DNA of 64,000 nt from Entomortierella parvispora (taxonomy: Eukaryota > Mortierellomycota > Mortierellomycetes > Mortierellales > Mortierellaceae): the NCBI GenBank assembly GCA_963573315.1, contig OY752147.1:248001-312000 (forward strand), given 5' to 3'. Both the position numbers and the translations under genes were made by a program. Position 1 is the first letter of the stretch. Every line of letters starts with the position of its first letter. The notes under the pieces are model-generated. The model made no database searches. It was not told where the DNA came from and saw only the letters and a program-made list of their open reading frames with translations. Below, piece by piece: positions 20,668 to 32,571 of the stretch.

Positions 20668-22927
20668 ATGCTGCCCACCCAAGAAGAGTTGGACCAGGCC
20701 CATGCGCAGCTTGCTGCTGTCGCCGCCGCCACCGGAGCTGTTGACGCTGCTGCATCCCCATCCTCCTCCTCTGCCTCCACTCCTGTTGATCCCGTGGATG
20801 TCCACCACCACCACCACCACCACCAGCACGACCACCACCAGCACGACCAACACCATCCCTCTAACGACGAATTGCACCATGTCCTCGATCCCAACGACGA
20901 GGCCGTCCAGGCCCTCATCAAGGCTGCCACCGCCCAGTACAACCACGAGGACCCCGCCGCCGTCGCCGAGTCCCTTGCAAACGTGATTGAACAGGCAAAG
21001 AAGGCCGCTGCCCAAATTCAACAGCAGCACCAGCAGCTTCAGCAACAGCAACAGCACCATCAAGATACTGCATCATCGCCGTCCTCCTCGGCGCTTGATA
21101 ATGTTATTGCCTCCACGACCAACACCTCGACAGCCCAGGGCGTTGATTTGAACGCACTTGCAGGCCAGGACCCACAGGAACTCTTGCAGACTTTGATCCC
21201 AGCCGCTGTCGCCGCCGTGGCTGCCATGACTTCTTCAGTGTCCTCAGCTCCTCCTCCCGTGTCTCCGCCGCAATCTTCCTTGGGTACGGCTCCTTTGATC
21301 GGGACTAGTAGCGGAGGCAACACAAATGCCTTGGCCCCATCTCCTTCAAAGCCCAAAAAGTCCAAGAGCGGCTCGTCTTCTTCTGGAGCTACATCCTCCT
21401 CAGTGCAGGAAACCAAGCCGTACGTTTCCACAAAGACATACAACAAAGACGACATCTTCTGCCTGGGATGCTGCCGTAACCTCTCTGTGGACCACTACAA
21501 GGACTCTAAAACGGATCGACTCTTCAAGTCTTGTAACGCCTGTCGACAGAAATCACGACTCAACGCGAAAAAGGTGGTCAAACCCACGACCATCCCGGTG
21601 CAACCGACCATCTCCATGAAGGAGTTTGGGGATCGACTGAGACAGCTGGAGGACGACGAGGACGAGTCCGTCTTGGATGTCATGGTCAGGCTTGAGGGAT
21701 CTACAGAGATGGATCCAGAGACCCTCAAAGCCCGAGGAGCGGCGATTGCGAACCAAGTTTACGAGTCGACTGGATACTGGTTCTCGTAAGTTGAATCTTG
21801 TTTATCTTGTTTTACATTCTTTTCGATCCCTGTTAAGCGACATTTGATTGAGTAGTCTTTATTTCTCACCTGGGGGGAATAATATAGGCATTCACGGACA
21901 AACGACGAGACCCAGTCCAAGACTCGCCTAAAGATCTATGGATGCTCCCAAAGAGAAGACCGACGGGCTCCTCCAGCACCAAAGACACAATCGCGGAAAC
22001 GGAATAGACCTTCGACCAAAGTCTACTTTCCTTGCAAGGGCAACCTCACAATGACTTTTTACCATCAATTACACCAAGTCCGTGTTGTGTACAGCCATCG
22101 GAGACATGCCAAATACGATAACCGCAAGTGTCCCGACCATGTGCGGCAGTTTGTCAAGGACAACCTCAGTCAACCACCTCGGGTCCTGTACGAAAGTCTG
22201 ATGCAGGCCAACCCTGGGCTAGGAATCACACAAGCCCAGGTCCGATACTGGAGCCATCATTTCAAGAAGAATGGCGATCACGATGATAATGAGGATGATG
22301 AGGAGGGCGAGGGTGCCAGTAGTCGAAAGGCAAGCCGAAGTACAAGTGTACAATCACCCTCGGCTGGATCCAAGTCAAACATGGACGTGGAAATGTCGAC
22401 GCGGGATGGCTCACCCTCCACAGCAGCATTGCCCGAGCTGACAGAGCAGCAGGCCTTGGAGCAAATACAGAGAGAACAACACGTGCAGGTCCATGAGCAG
22501 GTCCAGGAGCTCTTGAGGGCGTCCAACATTACGACGATCGAGTCCTTGGCAGCCGCTCAACATTCCGTCCTGAGCGCTGCTGCTGCTGCGGCTGCAGCGG
22601 CCGCCGGTTTGCCAGTTCCAGTTCCTATCACTTCTGCCGATATGGACGAGTCTTCAGCTCATTCGCCCTTGTCGTCAAGCATTGTGCAGAGCGTACTAGC
22701 AGAGGATGGTGGCAATGGACTGCTGGAGCTGCAGGCGCGACTTGTGAGTGCGGCGAGCAGTGGTGATTTTGGAGCGATTCATCACCATCATCACCAGCAC
22801 GATTTGGAGCAGGCTAGCGAGGATATTGTGGTACAGCAGGTGTCGGCCTTTATGAAGGAAAATGATAGGCACTTGTTGGCGTTGCAGCAGCAACAGGAAC
22901 AGCATCAATTGGAGCAACAACAACAAT

Positions 22928-22968
<41 letters not shown>

Positions 22969-22995
22969 CAGAGCGAGGAAGCTGTAGATGAATAG
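20668..22995 (+). CDS. Gln/His-rich putative regulator with zinc-ribbon-like and transposase-derived DNA-binding segments
   Basis: Exons 20668-21785 and 21888-22995 (intron GTAAGT...TATAG) give 741 residues. Order: His-rich and Gln-rich N-terminus (HHHHHHHQHDHHQHDQHH); a Ser/Pro-rich linker; a CxxC...CxxC segment (FCLGCCRNLSVDHYKDSK then SCNACRQK) at about 264-295; a basic region (KTQSRKRNRPSTK); a block reading YFPCKGNLTMTFY, VVYSHRRHAKYDNRKCPDHV and QVRYWSHHF; an acidic stretch; and Ala, His and Gln runs near the end. The middle block resembles the FAR1/FLYWCH-type DNA-binding domain that precedes MULE transposases in fungi; no transposase catalytic domain follows, so a domesticated regulator is my inference. 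Likely nuclear. Specific targets are unknown. Confidence 0.75.
22931..22970. repeat. CAG repeat encoding polyglutamine
   Basis: Eleven CAG codons (22932-22964) followed by CAA CAG near the end of the regulator gene. In frame, so length changes would not disrupt the protein. Confidence 0.9.
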
Positions 22996-23837
22996 TTGGT
23001 TTTTTCAGCATTGATTCTTGATGTTACCATTGTTATCAAAACAATTAAATTACAGAACAAAGAAATGAATGTTGATTGAGGAAATGAGTGTGGATCGACT
23101 TTGGTTGATCTGAAGAGAGAAATATAGAGATGGTGAATGGGGTGAACGGGGTAGGAGCACAGACAGGCCCAGGTTGGCAACCAGTTTGTTTGGAATCAAT
23201 TGTGCCCAAATGAAATCGACTGCTGTCAATTGTGCAATTGGGTCATCTCCTCTGTCTCTCCATAACATTGAGCCGCCTTTTGGGCAATCTCCTCGACAGG
23301 AAGACTTGTCTCTCCTCACGGGCGACGGTTTGCACTTTGCAGGGCCGCTGAAGTCCATTAATTTTTTTTTTATTTCGCCCAGCCACCGAAGAGGAAAAGG
23401 GCGAGAAACAACAAGAGGTTGACAAAAGCGGTCACGAGGGTATAAATAAAGGAGCGGCCTTGCAGCCAAGAATGGTTTCTTCAGTTAGTCGGACGTGAAT
23501 CATTATTAAATAATGGTTTACCTTCAACATATTCCCAGCTGGTAATCATCCGTTGTCGGATCCTATAGTATGAATACATCGGTTCAACCAAGCGAGACGA
23601 AAACGAAGGCACTCTGAGCAGCCTGTGGGTTAATCAATCCATCGTCCTGCATTAGTTGCGTCGACATCTTTTCATTTATTTTCTTTTCTCTTTTCGAAAC
23701 AAAAAAAAAAAAAAAAAAAAAGACAGACTGCTCCCGAATAACTTGTAGGTTCAACAAGGGGTGAGGTGCTCATAACAATCATCTAGAGTGGACTTTATTG
23801 TATAGAGAGGAGAGAGACAGAGAAGGAGGGAGGAGCA
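22996..23837. other. spacer between regulator gene and carrier gene
   Basis: 3' flanks of two convergent genes. An A run of about 22 nt lies near 23700. Short open frames on both strands look non-coding. Confidence 0.5.
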
Positions 23838-25126
23838 TTACTCCCGGGGAGGGAAGGTCCGGTTGAGAAAGTTGCGAGCCTGTTCCATGAACATGAAGGT
23901 GAAGATTGTGTGCGGTCTGATTTTTTTTTTTTTTTTTTTTTCACAACAACAACAAAAAACAAGATATCAGTGTTTCAGCCTCCCAATTGAAAAAACCACG
24001 CCACCAATTTGGACAAAAACCATTATGCGACAACCTACCCAATTCTCAGATAATGAGCTGTAAAGCCCTTATACAAAGCTGCCAGACCTTCCGTCTTGAC
24101 AGTCTTGACAAAGCAATCAATCGGGTTCTTGTACAAAGCCTTTCCTTCCTGATTAAACATTCTGGTAGATACAATATCAAACGGATTCATGACAATACAC
24201 AAAAAGAAGCCGCTTATCAAACTACTCAATCCATGACACAAGGCCCCATTCTCCATCCCGGCCACGCCTATCAACCTGTGTTTCACGATATCGTACAATG
24301 GCAATTGAACACTGGACCCCACACCTGTCCTCAACATGGAGGCATCCACGCCTCGATACAATCCTCGGATCCCTTCCTGTTGAAAAATAGACGAGAGCGC
24401 CTGAAAGGAATGTCGATACTGATGTTGGAACCCCGACCCGGGACGCTGTATGAGACGTGTAGGATTGAAGACGAGTCTTGACCAAGAACAAAGGAGAAGC
24501 CAGAAACGCAGACAATACGCCGCCAGCGCCTCCAGCAATCACATTGACCAGATTGTTGTTTTTGGTCAGGGTCGCTCCTGCTCCTCCTCCTCCTCTTCCC
24601 TGTCCTACAGTTGCTGGAGATCCTGCGTTTAAAAGTCGGTGGATTTGAAACTTGATGGGTTCATACAATCCAAGTCTAGTCCCGTTCATGAGGATTTGAT
24701 ACATGTACGCACATCCGAGTCCTCGTTGTAGTCCGCGGATACCTTCGTATCTTAGAATATGGGTCATGGCTTGTCCAAAGTTGGTATAGATCCGTGGAGT
24801 GTTGGGGACTTGTTTGGTCAACTCGCCTTGTAATTGAAGGCGCGTCTTGATGACCTATCATATCAACATTTGAAAGAGTCCTAAACATGGTTAGACAAAT
24901 ACCCAAAAAAAATGGGTTACTGCAGGTGCTTTTGTAGAAAGTGTCAGACACAGACCTCGGCGGGATTGGTGATGGTGACGGCTCCGCAGGCAGCCATGCC
25001 TCCAGCAATAAATCCAAGAACCGCAGAAGGCTGTTGTTGGGTCTTGACGGTCCCTGTTGTTGGTGATGTCATAGTTGTTACTGTTCTGTTGTTCGTTGAC
25101 GAGGACTTTAATACAGGCGTTGACAT
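23838..25126 (-). CDS. mitochondrial carrier (SLC25, oxaloacetate/OAC1-like), with an apparent frameshift
   Basis: Exons 25126-24956, 24854-24039 and 23916-23838. Three carrier repeats are visible: GFIAGGMAACGAVTITNPAE then KTRLQLQGEL; SPLFLVKTRLQ; MNPFDIVSTRMFNQEG. LQRGLGCAYMYQILMNGTRLG and the KTRLQLQGEL start match the Oac1/SLC25A34-35 branch, which moves oxaloacetate, sulfate and related anions across the inner mitochondrial membrane. Exon 3 gives the expected end, PHTIFTFMFMEQARNFL. In exon 2 the frame changes by one base: sequence before about 24435 reads in one frame, and GFQHQYRHSFQ just after reads in another. A four-C run at 24431-24434 (plus strand) carries the likely extra base. 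With one base removed the protein is 354 residues. Decay or a sequencing error are both possible. The first donor is GTCTGT, a weak site. Confidence 0.8.
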
Positions 25127-27308
25127 GTCTGCAGTGTAGGCTGGTAGGGGGGGTAAATGAAGAGGAGAGATGAGAAGAGACAAATCAATTGCGCATGCAT
25201 TGCAGCGCAATGTGGGACGAGCCTACGATGTGCGCAGGACCTCCCCTCACCTTCCTCCCCCTTCTTCCTTCTACCCCTGTGTGGCAATGTTGGCAGGTGT
25301 GGCACATCTGTCTGATGGCTATTTCTGCGCTTTTGTTTTGCAGGCCATCTTGATCTCTTGTTGCACAGACATGGAACACAGTCCAGACCTTTCCCACGCG
25401 TGTTGATGTTGACGTTTGACAGGTCCACAAACTCCACTCTGCTAAAAGTTCCCTGGCATGTGTTGTTTTTTGGACAATGGCGAAAAAAAAGATTGCTTCG
25501 TTGTGTAAAAAAAACAGTCGCCATTCTCACATCCTCATAAATGGTCCTTGCTGGGCTTGGATCAGCAGCAATAGGAAACCCGAGATGAAGAGAGAGACCC
25601 GAGATGCAGAGAGAGACAGGGAGAGATAGGGAGGAATGGAAGAAAAGAGATACTTGTTCTCGAGGCAACTTTCTCTTCATCCAGGCACCTCCATGCAGGC
25701 GAAAGCAGGATTGGTGGATGTGTTTTGGTGGCGCAAAAAACTCAATTGGTCTGGCCCTTGCTCACCCCTGGATAGGAACCCTTTCAGAAGGACCTGACGG
25801 CAAACACTGGTACAGTAAACAGCACACATGTATATACTTGTCACGTCTATGGAAGCGAGCCCATGTAGTCTAGTCTACCTAGAGCCATCCTCCACAACGC
25901 CCACAGCACCCACAGAGAACAAAACACCCACTCAAGGCGATCGGGGAATTGTTTAAAAGAAATAAACATTTTTTTTTGTTTTTTTTGTGAGCGAACAGCA
26001 TGTCCCACCCACAAAGCGTCCTACCCCGCCGTTCATAATTGGTGGACGTACAAGAAAGAAAAGAACAAACAACAGACCAGCAGCAAGTCGACAGCAAAGA
26101 GACGGGTGAAAAAAAAAAATGGAGACAGCGGTGCCAAGAAGAGTGGGAAGTACAGTAGGAGGTGGGACATAGTCACCGAGAGGTGTAGGACAGACAGACA
26201 GGCCATGCAAGGCAAGGGCAGTCTGGACTACGAGAAGAGGGTCGTTGCAAGGCCAATTGAAAAAAAATGTTCGTTCGTCCGAGAGTTAAAATCATGAATG
26301 AAGATTGACAGCGAATCAAAAGGACAAACAGCCACGGCCCAACGTTTGATCCAGAATGAAAGATAAAGTCGATCCTCCGGAATGTTGGGCCCATGTTTCC
26401 GGCGGTTGTGGGTGCGAAGTAGTGAGAGAGGTACATACAGCAAACAAAGACAGGGAGAGAAGGGGATGACAGGATGAGGTCATGCCACGACATGGGATCT
26501 GATGAAGGAGACAGGAAGAGAGTGTAGACGCTCTGTTCATGCTCGTGCTGCTTGCTGTGTAAACATTTCTATTGCCAAGCAAGGGATGCGATGCAGCAAC
26601 AGCAACAGCAAGAGACAGAGGCAGAAAAAAAAAAGAAAAAAAAAGGGAACAGCACGGTAGGACCAGCGCAGCCGAGAGAAGAGGAGGGTTAATCAGCGAC
26701 TGGGGAAACAATCAGCCGGGGGACGCGCGTCCAAAGGATCGATCACTCTGAAAATAAAAATGAGCGAAAGACGATCCTCGAATCGCAGCAGAGGAGCCGA
26801 GAGGGAGAGGAAAAGATTTCCTTCCTTGGCGAAAGAGAGGCCCAGGAGTTTGGCTCAATTTGAGTGTGAATCAGTGCGAGAGTGTTCAATTGCACACCCC
26901 ATCGCACTGTGTGAGACCACATTTTGATAGATCGCCTATTGTTTGTTGTTCTCGTTCATGCCTTTCATATCTCTCCTTCGCTCCATCTTCGCGGACATCA
27001 TATCCCCGCGTCCCCATACCCAGCAGCCAAGCCCTTTTTTATTCCCTCTCTTCACTCTCTTTCTCTTTACTCTACTCTTGTTCTCCTTCAGCCCAACGGA
27101 ATCGTCCCTTTGGTCGACTTTGTACTTCCACCTTTAAACCTTTTCGCTCTCCGTCCCTTTCTTTTCCTTCCTTCTCTTCCTCTCCTTTCATTCTCTCCCC
27201 ATCACTCGTCTTGTCATTTTCTCTTGTCTTTTATTACTCTCACTCTATACATCCTCAAACATCCCCTTTGACGACCCTCCCACCCTTCATCTCCTCCCTG
27301 GCCACACA
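25127..27308. other. spacer between carrier gene and bZIP gene
   Basis: About 2.2 kb containing the divergent promoters of the carrier (minus) and bZIP (plus) genes. It holds GAGA-rich tracts near 25590-25630, A/T runs (25967-25986, 26624-26643) and, from about 26930 to 27300, a long CT-rich leader for the bZIP gene. No gene can be supported. Confidence 0.55.
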
Positions 27309-29659
27309 ATGAACTACTCCACCGACATCCCCGAGGCCAACGTCGAGGACATGTCCAACGCAGAGTTGTTCCAGTACCTCTTCAGGGCAGAGCTCGACAC
27401 CGACCTGCCCCTGCCCGACATCATCATGGACAACAACTCTTCCTCTTCCCCCGCTGCCTCTGTCCCTTCCGCCTCCCCTGCCTCGCTCTCCTCCACATCC
27501 CCACAGTCCTCGGACTCGCCCTTCTCCCTCTTTGACAACAGCTCTTCTTCCCCACCTTCCTCCTCTCCCGCATACAATTCTCCGACTGCTCCTCCTACAT
27601 ATCTTGATCTGTTCCCTCAGCAACAACAACAACAACAGCTCCAACAGCTCTCCCTCTTCCCCACCCAGTCCTCCCCCTTCATGCCCACAACAAACTTTTC
27701 CTACCGTCAAATCTCGCCCGATATGCCTCCTCCTCGCATGCCCGAATCCACCGCCTTGGTTTCTCAGCAACAGCAGCAGCAACAGCAATCCGTAGAATCT
27801 CAACAGTTCTTGAACTTGGCCATGACCGCTACCGCCAACGCTGCCCCTACCAGCAGCGACCTGGCACCCGTGAGCTTTTGGATGCAGCGGTTCCAGCAGC
27901 TTCAGCACCTCCAGCAGATGCATCATCTCCAGCAGCAGCAGCTCCTGTCCTCGGCCGGTCTCTTGAACAGCAACAGCAACAATGCCAACAGCGGCCACCA
28001 GAGCGACTCGTCCTCTCAGGGTCGCTTCTCGGGTCACGGCTCCTCGAGCGATCGATCTGTTTCTCCCTCTTCCCCTGGCTCCATGACTTCGTCCAAATCA
28101 CCCTCGGTCAAAGCTGAGAAGGATATCATCTACCCTTCGCCTCCAATGAGGGACGAGGATATGAACGGGGACAGTGATTCTGATAGTGGTGAGCCCAGCC
28201 AGGGCGGCTCGGATCCTTTGAAGCCCAGCCCAAGCGAGCTCAAGAAAATGACAAGCAAGGAGCGTCGACAGCTGAGAAACAAGCTGTCTGCCCGCAACTT
28301 CCGCGTTCGCAGAAAAGGTAAGCTTGTCACTTCATTCCCTCCCTCTACCTCTTTGCCTCCCAGCCTCTCAGCTTTGGATGCTGCAAGGGCGGCGCCTTTT
28401 CCAATGATGCAATTTGCTAACGCCATTTTTCTTTTTGCCCGCTTTTTATTTACCCTATTGTCCCATTAGAGTACATTGGAGCCTTGGAGGCCGATTTGAG
28501 AGAGGCGCGCAAGGAGGCTGCAGATCTGCAGCGAAAGTTGGCTCAATCAGAACTCAACTGCCAATTCCTCCGTCAGGAACTCGAGACTTCTCGTGTGTCT
28601 CAGACGTTGTTCAACGACGGACGCAGCATGTCGCGCGAACATGCCAACCTGTTGGCCAGTCTCCTGAACCCCAACACCGAGTCCTTCCCTACCTCGTCCG
28701 ATGCCGCCGCGACCACTGGGTCCAGTGACCAACAACAGCAAAAGGAACTCATGGACAGTATTCACAACAACAACATGACGATCCTGAACAACAGTTTGAC
28801 CGCTGCCGGAGCCGCTACTACATCCTCGTCCTCAACAAATGCCATGGCAGCCCAGGGATCGATGCAGCCCTACATGCCCTATGACGGCAACTGGGAGTTG
28901 ATCGTCAACCGTGCCGAGATGGATGTCAACCCCAGTCTCGACCCCAAGGATGTGCAAGCCAAATCCACCGTTTACCACGACCTTCTCACAAAGTACGAGA
29001 ATGCCCGCCTGGAAGCCGAACGCGATGAGCAGATGCGCCTTGAACTCAAGGCCTACAACGAGCAGAAATGGGCCCAGACCTTTGTTGTGGTTCCCAGCAA
29101 GGATGAGATGCCCACCACAGTCTTGAAGACGCAGCAACAGGACACGATGCTTTTGCAGACGATCGTCTACATGATGATGTTGCATTTGACAAAGTCCTTG
29201 TTTGAAGCCGCAACCTTGTCCAAGACTGACTTGGTCAACATGTACCAAACAATGGACGAGCCCTTGAGAAACAAGATGGGACAAGTCCAGCAGGAGAGGG
29301 AAATGCAATACAGCGAAAAGCCCTGCAAGTTTTTGGAGTGGCGCGAGGCCTGGATCAAGAAGTGGTGGCCTTCTTACTACAACAACCGTCAGCGCGTTTG
29401 CGCGCTCTTGAGGCTATGCAACTCATCCTCTTCTTCGTCTGATGAGACGACCAAGGTGGAAGAGAATGATGTGACCACGACGGTCCGCAAGATGGAGGAG
29501 GGCGTGAGAGGCAAGACTGTGACGACAAGCTTGTGCTTGAAGGTCATGGCCATGGTCCCAGACTGGCTCAAGTGCCCCCAACTGCTTGCGCACGAAAAGG
29601 AACAACGCGACCTTTTGATGATGCAACAAGCCATGGAGGAACTTTCGACCTCGGCTTGA
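27309..29659 (+). CDS. bZIP transcription factor
   Basis: Exons 27309-28317 and 28470-29659 (intron GTAAGC...ATTAG) give 732 residues. Residues 1-300 are Ser/Pro/Gln-rich with an acidic start (NAELFQYLFRAELDTDLPLP), a possible activation region. The basic region is RRQLRNKLSARNFRVRRK at about residues 319-336, with the N-x-x-S-A-R-x-F-R signature; the intron falls right after it, and the zipper follows: EYIGALEADL, then leucine heptads to about residue 372. A conserved-looking C-terminal domain contains PYDGNWELIVNRAEMDVNP and FLEWREAWIKKWWPSYYNNR. This DNA-binding motif with C-terminal block is known in bZIP proteins of early-diverging fungi, but I cannot name an orthologue. Expected to be nuclear and dimeric. 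Targets unknown. Confidence 0.92.
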
Positions 29660-30686
29660 ATGATTTAACGACCAACACAACTTTTTTCACGACTTGATAT
29701 CCACCATTTGTTTTTCTCTCTCACTCTCTCTCTTTCTTTTTTTTGCTCCTTTTGAGCCAGGTTGCCGGGATCTTGGCAGCTTGGATCTCATTTTTTCATT
29801 CTTGTATATATTTATCATTGTTTCGTTTTCTTTTTCCTTGTGTTTTTACTCTGCAATAATATTGAACCAAACAGACTCATTTAGAACTTTGAGACGGAAA
29901 GAATAAAAAAAAACTCTTCGTTTTCATTTAGAGCTGCGAATGAGTTCATTGAAAGGCGACATCGCGACCTGTGAAGCACTGAGTAGTCGGCGCGACTTTT
30001 TCGCGTAGTTATTATCATGTCTTGGCCAGTGCTTTGGCCAGAGACCACGCAGCTTCTTAAAGCCAGAAAGATTGGTTCAGGGTATCAAAAGGAGGGCCCC
30101 TTTATTCCATCTCGAAAATCATCATTCTTTGTGTTGCGTCCGGATCAACTAGACCGACCCCTTCCATCCAACCCCCCCAGATTCATTCCCTCTCTTCCTT
30201 TTTTCCTCAACCTCCTCCTTTTCCCCAATTCGATCCTCGACCATCCGTCACCTATTTCAGTGCGTTCTATTCTTGTGTGAGAGTTCAGCAAATGACAGTC
30301 TCTACCAAAGGCTAAGATATGCTGAAGAGGGGTGGAGGGGGAAGAGGAGGTTTTCTAGTTCGTCATTTGCAGAACAGTGCAGACAGCAATTCTTCCGTCC
30401 CCCCATCCCTCTTGCTCTCCCTATAAAACCATATCAAGTTAAATACCTACGAGCTTTCCCCATTGATTGCCCTTTTCCGACCCATTACCTTTTTTCAAAA
30501 AAAAAAGTACACCCTCTCTCTCTCCCTCCCTCTCTTTTCCATACCACCCGCGATCAAACCCCTTTTCACATCTCTCTTACCCATATTTTCGTTACCGACG
30601 CGACCATCCACATCGCATCACACACAAACACACACGCGCGCGCTACCCCACACATTCTCTAGCACACATTTCACCTCTCTAAAAAA
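29660..30686. other. spacer between bZIP gene and acidic secreted protein gene
   Basis: About 1 kb: an AT-rich 3' flank (29680-29900), then the promoter and CT-rich leader of the next gene with CA repeats (30620-30650). No coding sequence is evident. Confidence 0.55.
30422..30428 (+). promoter_or_regulatory. TATA box upstream of the acidic secreted protein gene
   Basis: TATAAAA 259 bp before ATG 30687, followed by a long CT- and CA-rich leader. Suits a strongly expressed gene, but the transcription start is not known. Confidence 0.4.
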
Positions 30687-31774
30687 ATGAAGTTTTCCAC
30701 CATCGCTTTTGCTCTGGCCGTGACGGCCATGGTCCACGCCAAGGCCCACAAGCGTGACGTTGTCGTTGACGCGGCGGCGGTCCGAGGTTCTGGACTCGAT
30801 ACCCAGGGAGCGGCCCTTTCTGGTCTCCAATTTCTGAAGCGCGCGGTCGACGAGGTGATTGGAGCGACGGCGGAGGAGACTGAGATTACGGCGACGACGT
30901 CGTCGACAGAAGAAGAGACCGAGGCCAAGAAGGAAGAAGAGACCAAGAAGGAGGAAACAGACAAGAAGGCGGAAGAAGACAAGGAAGTCGAGGGCAAGAA
31001 GGAGGAAGACAAGGAGGTGGAAGGAAAGAAGGAGGAAGACAAAAAGGTGGTGGAAGACAAGAAGGTGGACGAGCAGGCCAAGAAGGACGAAGAGGATGAG
31101 GATGACGAGGACGAGGATAGTGACGATGAAGGCGACTATTATTATGATGAAGACGAACCGGATCTGTATATCACCAGTGCAGATGTGTGTGAGAATGTGT
31201 CAGCCGATAGCATCATGTCGGTGGAGGAGGCGACGGCTCAACAGGCGGCGATTAACGAGGCGAACGCGATTGCCGATGCTGAGGAGGAAGACGACGAGGA
31301 GGAGGACTCTGATGACGATGAGGAGGACTATGATGACGATGATGAGGACTATGATGATGACGAGGATTACGATGATGATGAGGACTATGATGAGGATGAT
31401 GAAGATGTTGAGTATTTTGATGATTATGAGGATGATGAGGACTACGTTGATCAGGATGTCTTTGAAGAACAGCAGGCGAAGGCTGTGGAGCCTCAAGCTA
31501 CGGTCGAGGCCACGATCGAGAAGGTCGAGCAGAAGGCGGAGGAGCCTCAAGCCACAGTCCAGGAGGCGATCCAGGAGACCGTTCAGATCGAGACGCCAGG
31601 TAAAAAAGAACGAAAGAGATGCTAAAATGAACGCGATAGGGGAAAGGGACGTGTCACTGACGCGTTTTTCTTTTTTTTTTTGCAGCAGAGGTTGAGACGA
31701 TTCAGATTGCGAAGCGCCACAACAAGAGGACCCACCATCACCACAAGAGAAGCCAGAATAAGCGAAGGCAGTAA
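30687..31774 (+). CDS. secreted, highly acidic low-complexity protein, family unknown
   Basis: Exons 30687-31599 and 31686-31774 give 333 residues. N-terminus MKFSTIAFALAVTAMVHAKA is a clear signal peptide. KR pairs follow at HKRD and LKRA, possible Kex2 sites. Then come Glu/Lys repeats (KKEEDKEVEG in near-copies), an Asp/Glu/Tyr stretch of about 80 residues (DDDEDYDDDEDYD), a section with two copies of EPQATV, and a basic His-rich tail (KRHNKRTHHHHKR). The tail is entirely in exon 2. Acidic body plus cationic tail could bind metal ions or wall polymers; that is inference. The splice acceptor is a CAGCAG tandem, so a one-residue variant (with or without Ala) is possible. Could be a wall-associated protein or small effector precursor. 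Confidence 0.8.
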
Positions 31775-32571
31775 AAACAAAGAGAACAAAGAAGCGTTTC
31801 TCTTTTCCTCCATCTCCTCAATGGATCAAGATGAAAAGAGAAACAAAAGAAACCAGAAAGAAGAAAGAAAAAAAAAGAAAAGAAAAAAAAGGTGACAAGG
31901 GGATCTCTAACGTGGCCTGCCCGTCCGTTCGATTTCCTCTCGAGTTTTTGTCGATTATACCCACACTCCTTCCTTCGTCATAACGCCGATGTAGGTAGCA
32001 TTCCTCCATAAAAAGACGCATGCAACAGATGGATCAGAGGGCAAGAGTGAATGAATACTAATGACTGGTGGTGGGAGAGAGGGAGGGAGAAAGAGCTAAC
32101 AGGCAAGCAGGCAGGCAGGCAGGCAGGTAGGCGGGAAGGACAGACAAGGACAGAGAGCTGCATGCATGCGAGGAAGGGAAGAGAAGGAAGAGAACGTGTT
32201 GTGTATGTTCCCGTCGCTTTCCTTCGGTCGCCCTGCTCCCTTTGCAGCGCACGATGCACCGCACCACGGTCTTTGTGCGACCATCTCTTTTTTTTTTTTT
32301 CTTTCCTCCTCCTCTTTCCTCTCCACACGTTTTTTCCCCTCTTTCCCCTTCTCTTCTCCCCCTTCATCCCTTCCTTTACTTCTTCACACGCACCCTCTTC
32401 TTGTTTTTGTTCGTTCTCGCCCCCCTTCCTCGTCTTCGCTCCACAAAAGTCCATTTCCGTGTTGTTCCTCCTGTTCATTCTCTCGGTCCATTCCTATTCC
32501 ATTCCATCCCATTCCATTCCGTTCCCCCCAGCAGTTGCCTTTTGGCCACAGACCGTTCCCTTTTGTTTGGC
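31775..32571. other. spacer with simple repeats
   Basis: Contains A/AG-rich 3' flank sequence, a GGCA repeat (32105-32126) and a long pyrimidine-rich leader (32290-32520) for the next gene. No gene can be supported. Confidence 0.55.

Noticed and set aside
30859..31695. 278-codon frame rich in Arg/Met
   Set aside because: It is the +1 shadow of the acidic secreted protein gene.
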